This document shows positions 4,851 through 9,607 of a stretch of 9,607 bases of DNA, piece by piece. The stretch spans positions 1-9,607 of the forward strand of contig JAIXVS010000185.1 in the NCBI GenBank assembly GCA_027482795.1, written 5' to 3'. Both the position numbers and the translations under genes were made by a program. This DNA comes from Rhodobacter sp. (lineage in GTDB: Bacteria > Pseudomonadota > Alphaproteobacteria > Rhodobacterales > Rhodobacteraceae). Numbering within the stretch: position 1 is the first letter of the stretch; each line of letters starts with the position of its first letter. The notes beneath the pieces were generated by a model. It worked only from the letters and a program-made list of their open reading frames with translations, was not told the DNA's origin and did not search any database.

Positions 4851-7800
4851 ATGGCGAACATTACTGTTGGGTCCAGCACCACACGCTTCTTCATCACCGA
4901 TTCAATCCTGCCAGGTGCCTCTCCAAACACATTTCCGACGGGCGTGACGGGGCTGGGCACGGTCAATTATACAACAGGTGCCCATACCTTCACGTTGAAT
5001 GCGAATTCGGCGGTGCATATTGCAAACGAAAATGTATCGCCCGCCACGCCTGGTGACCTGCTTGCAGGTTTTGCGGTGCGCGGAAATGGGTCCTGGGGGC
5101 TAACCGTTAATGGCACGATCAACGCGCTGAATACCTATGTCAATGAAGCCGATAGTGCCATTTACAACAACGGTGTTGGCGTTGTTTTGGGAAATGCGGC
5201 AGCAACAGTGGTGTCTAACCTGAATGTGGTTACCGAAGGGTCTATTTTTGGGAACGCGGCGGGTGTGTACAGCAACACGTTTATGAACGTTACCAATGCT
5301 GGTTTGATCGGCGGTGGCACCTCTGGCATCATTCTTGCGACGGATGGGCTTGAAAGTTCTAACCTGAATTTGTCCTCCGCAGGCGTGGCCAGAAGCATCA
5401 CCATCACCAACGCCGCCACGGGCGAGATTTTTGGAAGCAACTTTGGCATTTCAAACAACAGTGAAAGCAATCTGATCGTCACCAATGCGGGCCTGATCGC
5501 AGGCGGCAACACAAGCTTGGTCTTTGGCCAAGATGGGCTTGATTTTGACGAATCACTGTTTGAATTTGCTGTGCAATCTGCGGGCAGGCTAACGCTGACC
5601 AACAGCGCCACTGGCGTGATTGACGGCACCGTCTATTCCGATTGGGCGGGCAGCGCTGTCACCAATGCGGGCAAGATTTACGGCACGGTCGTGGCGCAAA
5701 TCAACACCGAATATGTGCAAGACACTGCCTCTGCTAGATTGGATGCCAACCGCGATGGCGATTTTACCGATGCGACCGATTTTCTTATCACCGATGCCCG
5801 CTTGATCGGCACCACAATCACCAACTCGGGTGTGATTGTTGGCGGTGAGGATTATTTGGTCGAATCAGTCACCGTTGATACGGTGCTGCAATGGAATGAC
5901 GAGGGCTTCCCCACATTGACCGACAGCGGCGGCAATACCGTTGAATTCGATCAAGATGGCGTTCCCTATTATGAAGTGGACCCGCCCGTTCAAGTTGCCA
6001 CAATGGGCGACCAAATCGAATTCTATTACAATGCAAATGGCGATCTGATGGCTGGAACGCCTGCCGATTGGGAGCCCGTTTTTGACGCAGATTTCTTGAT
6101 TGGATATATAGCCTCGAATGGCCCCTCGACAACAGTTGTCGAGGGGCTTCCCGTTGCTTACGCAGATGAAGCAGCCCAGCTTGCGATCCAATTCGTAGAA
6201 GGCGACCTAAACGAGCCGTTCTATATAACGTTGCAAAGCATTTTCCGCTACGCCAATCCTACTGCCGAAATCTTTGAAACGCCCAACGGCGACACGGTAA
6301 TCTTAGGGTTTGCTGACGGCCAATTCTTTGTCGCGACAAGCACCACCGAGATCGAAGAACGTCAAATCGCCATCGACGGCAGCTTGCTGCGCGATGTGGT
6401 CACGAACGCAGCCGCAGGCATTATCTTTGGCGATGTGGCCACTGCCGATGGGGCTGACGGCTTTATCAATGCGGGCCATCTTTATGGCAAGGCAGACATG
6501 GGTGACGGCAATGACACGTTTACCAACGCGGCCACGGGCGTTGTTAGCGCTGGCAATGGTAACTTAGGGCCGCTTGATGCAGTTGATCTTGGGCGTGGGA
6601 ATGATACCGCTACCCTAGCTGGCAAGATTTTCGGCAACGTAGATTTGGGCGATGGTAACGATACACTGTCAGTATCGGGCGGTATTTTTGGCGATGTGTT
6701 CACAGGCCCCGGTGCCGACAGCGTCACCCTTGCCGCATCGGGACTAATTACGGGGTCGGTTTTCCTGTTTGATGGGAACAACGCGCTGACCAACGCAGGC
6801 AGCATTGGCAGCAATATCTTGCAAGCAGCAGGCGAAAACGTAGCTGGTGTGGTCGGCTTGGTGGGTAATGACTTATTGACGAATACGTCCACTGGCACCA
6901 TCGATTACGGGGTGGATTTGGGCGGCGGCGCAGATACCATCATCAACAACGGCCGCATTTACAACGATGACCCTGATCTTGTCGCTGTCGATACGGGCCT
7001 CGGCAACGATGTGCTGATGAATTCGGGCATCATCGGCAGCGAATTCCCGATTTTCACCGACAATCGCTTCAGCGTGACGAATATTGCCGCAGAATTTAAT
7101 AACGGGTTTGAGATTTCCTTAGCCGTTGCAATGGGTGGTGGGGATGACATTCTGACCAATTCCGTTGGCTCGGCGCAGGGCAACATCTATGGCTTTATCT
7201 CGATGGGTGCTGGCAACGATACCGTGCGCGGCGGGGCAAATTCTGAATATGTGCTTGATGATGCGGGCCGCGATGAGTATCGTTTGGGCGCAGGTGCGGA
7301 TGCCTTTATTGTCGACAATCTCGACAGTTCTGTCGATGTGTTCGACGGCGGCACAGGCCTGAACCTGATCGCGTTTTCACTGAACGATGGCGAAGATACG
7401 ACCAATCCCAATCCGCCATCAGACGTTGTACCGCTTGGCCACCGCATCGATCTTGGCGCAGGCAGGATCATATACGAGATTGACAGCTTTGCCGACACCG
7501 TCACCGCTGGCATAAGTGCCACCGACATCATCAGCAATGTGCAGCAGGTTGTTGGTTCTGATGGCAGCGATGTGATCCTTGGCGGCGCTGTTGCCGAAAC
7601 ACTGTCTGGCGGCGAAGGCGACGACAGCATTTTGGGCGGCGGCGGGCGTGATTTGCTGCTGGGGGATGACGGGGCCGATGTGTTCGTCTTCACCGCAGCG
7701 GCGCAAAGCGGCGTCACGCGCGGCACCCGCGATGTGATCGATGATTTCTCCAGCTTTGATGGTGACCAAATCTGGCTTGACTTTGATTCGAACACGCGCG

Positions 7801-8063
7801 CTGGCGCTGCGGGCACGAATGCGGCCAATGAATTTATCTTCTTGGGCAACAATGTCGGCTTTACAGGCAGCAATTATGTCGAAGGGGGCGTGGCCCAGAA
7901 CTATGCCGAAGTGCGCACGCTGATGCAGGCGGGCATGACCCTTGTAGAAGTGGATACCAATGGCGACAGGCTGGCCGATTTCAGCATCGCGCTGCGCGGC
8001 TTCCACACATTGGAACAAGATGACTTCCACGGAGACAACTTCGTTTCGCTGATCATCGGCTAA
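4851..8063 (+). CDS. RTX-type calcium-binding beta-solenoid protein B, paralogue of protein A (putative type I secreted surface protein)
   Basis: The predicted protein has 1070 residues, is very acidic and cysteine-free, and has no Sec signal peptide. Regions in order: 1-120, N-terminal region related to protein A (TTGAHTFTL at 41-49); 121-335, beta-solenoid rungs (VTNAGLIGGG, ITNAATGEIFG, LTLTNSATGVIDG); 298-307, a DxNxDGDFxD loop; about 340-505, an extra segment absent from protein A; 510-792, rungs mixed with RTX-like turns (MGDGNDTFTN, LGDGNDTLSV, MGAGNDTVRG); 902-940, canonical RTX nonapeptides; 941-1070, a C-terminal region with ADVFVF, TRDVIDDF and DTNGDRLADF, ending IIG. Matching blocks in A (EYV..D.G.D.Y.LGAG; S/AGRL.(M/L)TN.ATGV) show that the two are paralogues. 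Calcium-dependent folding and type I export follow from the RTX family; an adhesin or biofilm role is inference. No enzymatic motif was recognised. It is probably monocistronic, with its own terminator and possible CtrA control. Confidence 0.88.
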   Translation: MANITVGSSTTRFFITDSILPGASPNTFPTGVTGLGTVNYTTGAHTFTLNANSAVHIANENVSPATPGDLLAGFAVRGNGSWGLTVNGTINALNTYVNEADSAIYNNGVGVVLGNAAATVVSNLNVVTEGSIFGNAAGVYSNTFMNVTNAGLIGGGTSGIILATDGLESSNLNLSSAGVARSITITNAATGEIFGSNFGISNNSESNLIVTNAGLIAGGNTSLVFGQDGLDFDESLFEFAVQSAGRLTLTNSATGVIDGTVYSDWAGSAVTNAGKIYGTVVAQINTEYVQDTASARLDANRDGDFTDATDFLITDARLIGTTITNSGVIVGGEDYLVESVTVDTVLQWNDEGFPTLTDSGGNTVEFDQDGVPYYEVDPPVQVATMGDQIEFYYNANGDLMAGTPADWEPVFDADFLIGYIASNGPSTTVVEGLPVAYADEAAQLAIQFVEGDLNEPFYITLQSIFRYANPTAEIFETPNGDTVILGFADGQFFVATSTTEIEERQIAIDGSLLRDVVTNAAAGIIFGDVATADGADGFINAGHLYGKADMGDGNDTFTNAATGVVSAGNGNLGPLDAVDLGRGNDTATLAGKIFGNVDLGDGNDTLSVSGGIFGDVFTGPGADSVTLAASGLITGSVFLFDGNNALTNAGSIGSNILQAAGENVAGVVGLVGNDLLTNTSTGTIDYGVDLGGGADTIINNGRIYNDDPDLVAVDTGLGNDVLMNSGIIGSEFPIFTDNRFSVTNIAAEFNNGFEISLAVAMGGGDDILTNSVGSAQGNIYGFISMGAGNDTVRGGANSEYVLDDAGRDEYRLGAGADAFIVDNLDSSVDVFDGGTGLNLIAFSLNDGEDTTNPNPPSDVVPLGHRIDLGAGRIIYEIDSFADTVTAGISATDIISNVQQVVGSDGSDVILGGAVAETLSGGEGDDSILGGGGRDLLLGDDGADVFVFTAAAQSGVTRGTRDVIDDFSSFDGDQIWLDFDSNTRAGAAGTNAANEFIFLGNNVGFTGSNYVEGGVAQNYAEVRTLMQAGMTLVEVDTNGDRLADFSIALRGFHTLEQDDFHGDNFVSLIIG
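5742..5771 (+). other. DxNxDG calcium-loop motif in protein B
   Basis: Residues 298-307 read DANRDGDFTD, matching DGNRDGDFND in protein A at the same place in the fold. Asp/Asn at positions 1, 3, 5 and 7 fit calcium coordination. The underlying DNA shares AACCGCGATGGCGATTT between the two genes. Confidence 0.55.
5868..6365 (+). other. Insert domain of protein B, absent from protein A
   Basis: Residues about 340-505 interrupt the solenoid: in protein A about 20 residues link LTNSGIIQGDDD to ATRDVVTNSG, while in B about 180 residues link ITNSGVIVGGED to LLRDVVTNAA. The insert has no TN-x-G rungs or RTX turns, is rich in Asp, Glu and aromatic residues (FDQDGVPYYEVDPP, IEFYYNANGD), and I recognise no family. 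It looks like a separate small globular domain carried on the solenoid; the boundaries are approximate. Confidence 0.7.
6121..6147. repeat. Perfect inverted repeat inside the protein B coding sequence
   Basis: GCCCCTCGACAAC (6121-6133) and GTTGTCGAGGGGC (6135-6147) are exact reverse complements separated by one A. It lies within the insert domain and is read in frame as residues 424-433 (GPSTTVVEGL). No T-run follows, so it is not a standard terminator. The flanks carry an 8-base direct repeat, ACGCAGAT, at 6085-6092 and 6160-6167, which may be chance. Confidence 0.9.
7554..7670 (+). repeat. RTX nonapeptide block in protein B
   Basis: Residues 902-940 contain GSDGSDVIL, GGAVAETLS, GGEGDDSIL and GGGGRDLLL followed by GDDGAD, that is, tandem GGxGxDxUx-type calcium-binding beta-roll units. 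The order, including the degenerate -AETLS unit, matches protein A (GSLRAETIS). Confidence 0.85.
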
Positions 8064-8091
8064 TCGCGGGCGATTCAGTCCTATCACTCAA

Positions 8092-8123
8092 AAAACCGCC
8101 CCCGTCTAAACGGGGGCGGTTTT
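8092..8123. terminator. Hairpin terminator after RTX protein B
   Basis: AAAACCGCCCCCG (8092-8104) pairs perfectly with CGGGGGCGGTTTT (8111-8123) around the loop TCTAAA, 28 bp after the stop codon. It separates protein B from yajC-secD, so yajC needs its own promoter in the 158 bp that follow. In that gap the only promoter-like pair, TTGCCT (8190-8195) and TATAGG (8211-8216), has a poor 15-bp spacer. Confidence 0.92.
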
Positions 8124-8270
8124 GCTTGGCCCCTTCCTTGCGGGCCGCACCTTGCGCCCCCATATCACAAATGCGTGGGCGGGCCTGCCTTGCCTATCGC
8201 GGCCTGCGCCTATAGGGTGCAGCAAAATATACACCATTGGGCGGCCCGTTGCGCGCGGCCCAGCAACCAC

Positions 8271-8275
8271 AGGGA
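8271..8275 (+). promoter_or_regulatory. Shine-Dalgarno site that fixes the yajC start
   Basis: AGGGA with a 6-base spacer precedes ATG at 8282. An in-frame ATG at 8237 would add 15 residues that no YajC normally has and lacks a ribosome site; another ATG at 8277 is out of frame. Confidence 0.8.
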
Positions 8276-8281
8276 TATGTT

Positions 8282-8611
8282 ATGTTTATTACCCCCGCTT
8301 TTGCCCAAACCGCAGGTGCCGCTGGCCAAGGCTCGGCCATTGCCTCTTTCTTGCCACTGGTCTTGATTTTCGCCATCATGTATTTCTTGCTGATCCGCCC
8401 CCAGCAGAAAAAGATGAAAGAATTAAAGGCGATGATCGACGCGCTGCGCCGCGGTGACCAAGTGCTGACAGGCGGCGGCATCATCGGCAAAGTCACCAAA
8501 GTGGGCGATGACAACACCATCGAGGTGGAAATTGCCACGGGCGTGACGGTGAAAATCGTGAAAAGCACCGTTGTTTCGGTGATGAACAAAACCGAACCTG
8601 CAAAAGCGTAA
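8282..8611 (+). CDS. yajC: Sec translocon accessory protein YajC
   Basis: This 109-residue protein has the family's usual length and layout. A short N-terminus (MFITPAFAQTAG) leads into one membrane helix at about residues 20-38 (FLPLVLIFAIMYFLLI), immediately followed by the diagnostic RPQQKK (39-44). A small cytoplasmic domain follows, with LRRGDQVLTGGGIIGKV and a lysine-rich, beta-rich end. YajC associates with SecDF at the inner membrane and supports SecYEG-mediated export, though it is generally dispensable (family knowledge). It lies 11 bp upstream of secD on the same strand, the classic yajC-secD-secF order, and a strong terminator isolates it from protein B. Confidence 0.96.
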   Translation: MFITPAFAQTAGAAGQGSAIASFLPLVLIFAIMYFLLIRPQQKKMKELKAMIDALRRGDQVLTGGGIIGKVTKVGDDNTIEVEIATGVTVKIVKSTVVSVMNKTEPAKA

Positions 8612-8622
8612 AGAGCCTTATT

Positions 8623-9607
8623 ATGTTGATCATGCCGCTGTGGAAACGCACGATTATCGTGCTTATTGCCCTTTGGGGCATTGCTGCGGCAATGCCCAAT
8701 CTGTTTTATGCCCAAGTCGAGGCGCATAATGATGCGCAAGCGATTGCAGATGAAGGCGGCGCGGCAGACCCTGCGGCGCTGGCGGCATGGCCCAGCTTTT
8801 TGCCATCCAGCCTGATGAACCTTGGCCTTGATCTGCGCGGCGGCGCGCATTTGCTGGCCGAAGTGCAGGTTGCCGATGCCTATGCCCAGCGGATGGACAG
8901 CCTTTGGCCCGAAGTGCGCGACGTGCTGCGCGATTTGCGGGATCAAACAGGCGCGATCAAGCGCGTGGCCAGCACGCCCGATGTGCTGCGGGTTGAAATT
9001 TCTAACGCCGAAGGAATGACAGCGGCCCTAACCGCCGTGCGCGGGCTGGAAAATGCCGTCACCACGCTCACGGGCGCGGGGCAAAGCGATCTCGACATCA
9101 CCTCTGAAGGCAATGTCATCGTCGTGCAACTGTCTGAGGCCGAGAAAAGCGCAACCGATGTGCGCACCTTGCAGCAAAGCCTAGAGATTATCCGCCGCCG
9201 TGTCGACGAGGTTGGCACGCGCGAGCCGACGATCCAGCGCCAAGGCAATGACCGCATCTTGATCCAAGTGCCAGGTTTGGGCAGCGCGGCGGAACTAAAA
9301 GCCATTATTGGCACCACGGCCAAGCTTACCTTTAACCCCGTGGTCAGCATCACCAGCAATGCCAGCGCCGATCCCGGCCCGCGCAACAAATTGGTGCCCG
9401 ACATCAAGGGCGATGGCACCTATTACATCATCGAAGAAACCCCCGTGGTCGGCGGCGAAGATTTGACCGATGCGCAGCCCGCCTTTGACCAAAATGGCCA
9501 GCCTGCGGTGAATTTCCGCTTTGACCCCAGTGGCGGGCGCGCCTTTGGCGATTATACGGGCGAGAATATTGGCAAGCCTTTTGCCATTGTGCTGGACGAT
9601 CAGGTGA
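8623..9607 (+). CDS. secD: Protein translocase subunit SecD, N-terminal part (cut by the right edge)
   Basis: The window holds 328 codons of SecD, which with SecF uses the proton motive force to help complete export at the periplasmic side of SecYEG. The N-terminal membrane helix is at about residues 10-24, after MLIMPLWKR. The conserved D1 motif LGLDLRGG is at 67-74. The large periplasmic P1 region follows, including RRRVDEVGTREPTIQRQG and VNFRFDPSGGRAFGDYT near the window end, as in full-length SecD. The C-terminal five membrane helices lie beyond the edge. ATG at 8623 is preceded by AAAGAG with a 7-base gap; ATG at 8632 is an alternative start that would remove three residues. There is no frameshift or missing motif in the visible part. 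It is very likely cotranscribed with yajC. Confidence 0.97.
   Translation, partial: MLIMPLWKRTIIVLIALWGIAAAMPNLFYAQVEAHNDAQAIADEGGAADPAALAAWPSFLPSSLMNLGLDLRGGAHLLAEVQVADAYAQRMDSLWPEVRDVLRDLRDQTGAIKRVASTPDVLRVEISNAEGMTAALTAVRGLENAVTTLTGAGQSDLDITSEGNVIVVQLSEAEKSATDVRTLQQSLEIIRRRVDEVGTREPTIQRQGNDRILIQVPGLGSAAELKAIIGTTAKLTFNPVVSITSNASADPGPRNKLVPDIKGDGTYYIIEETPVVGGEDLTDAQPAFDQNGQPAVNFRFDPSGGRAFGDYTGENIGKPFAIVLDDQV

Noticed and set aside
7321..7336. Inverted repeat TCGACAG-TT-CTGTCGA in protein B
   Set aside because: Arms of 7 bp are expected several times by chance in a window of this size; the 6-bp arms at 6659-6677 are rejected for the same reason.
8190..8216. Promoter for yajC (TTGCCT / TATAGG)
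   Set aside because: The spacer is only 15 bp and the matches are partial. A promoter must exist after the terminator, but this one is not convincing.
1..9607. tRNA genes, CRISPR arrays, insertion sequences or transposase genes
   Set aside because: No cloverleaf-like sequences, regularly spaced identical repeats, or transposase-like proteins were seen on either strand.

Overview
The window looks like chromosome of an alphaproteobacterium, most likely of the Rhodobacterales. This rests on the style of the SerRS, YajC and SecD proteins, a GC-rich background with AT-rich promoter gaps, and a perfect CtrA-type box (TTAA-N7-TTAAC). It is an inference from sequence character; no search was run.

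Layout from left to right. (1) Positions 1-569, minus strand: the N-terminal 189 codons of a multi-pass, tryptophan-rich membrane protein of the TspO/MBR-related type, running off the left edge. (2) A 335-bp divergent gap with a plausible promoter for the next gene. (3) 905-3085, plus: a 726-aa secreted beta-solenoid/RTX-type calcium-binding protein (protein A). (4) A hairpin terminator at 3109-3142 that can serve both converging genes. (5) 3176-4462, minus: serS, complete. (6) A 388-bp divergent gap holding the CtrA-type box. (7) 4851-8063, plus: a 1070-aa paralogue of protein A (protein B), with about 165 extra residues in the middle and a perfect 13-bp-arm inverted repeat inside that insert. 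(8) A terminator at 8092-8123. (9) 8282-8611 yajC and 8623-9607 secD (cut by the right edge), an operon of Sec translocon accessory subunits.

The housekeeping genes (serS, yajC-secD) are ordinary. The accessory content is the A/B pair. Both lack an N-terminal signal peptide. Both start with a related N-terminal region, continue with beta-solenoid rungs of the type TN-x-G-x-I, switch to rungs mixed with RTX-like G-x-G-N-D turns, then reach canonical RTX nonapeptides and a serralysin-like C-terminal region ending in IIG. The expected role is type I secretion to the cell surface or outside, with calcium-driven folding, possibly in adhesion or biofilm. No type I exporter gene is in the window, so the exporter must be elsewhere. 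The CtrA-type box upstream of B suggests that this surface protein may be tied to the CtrA regulon (motility, attachment, cell cycle), which is the most testable idea here.
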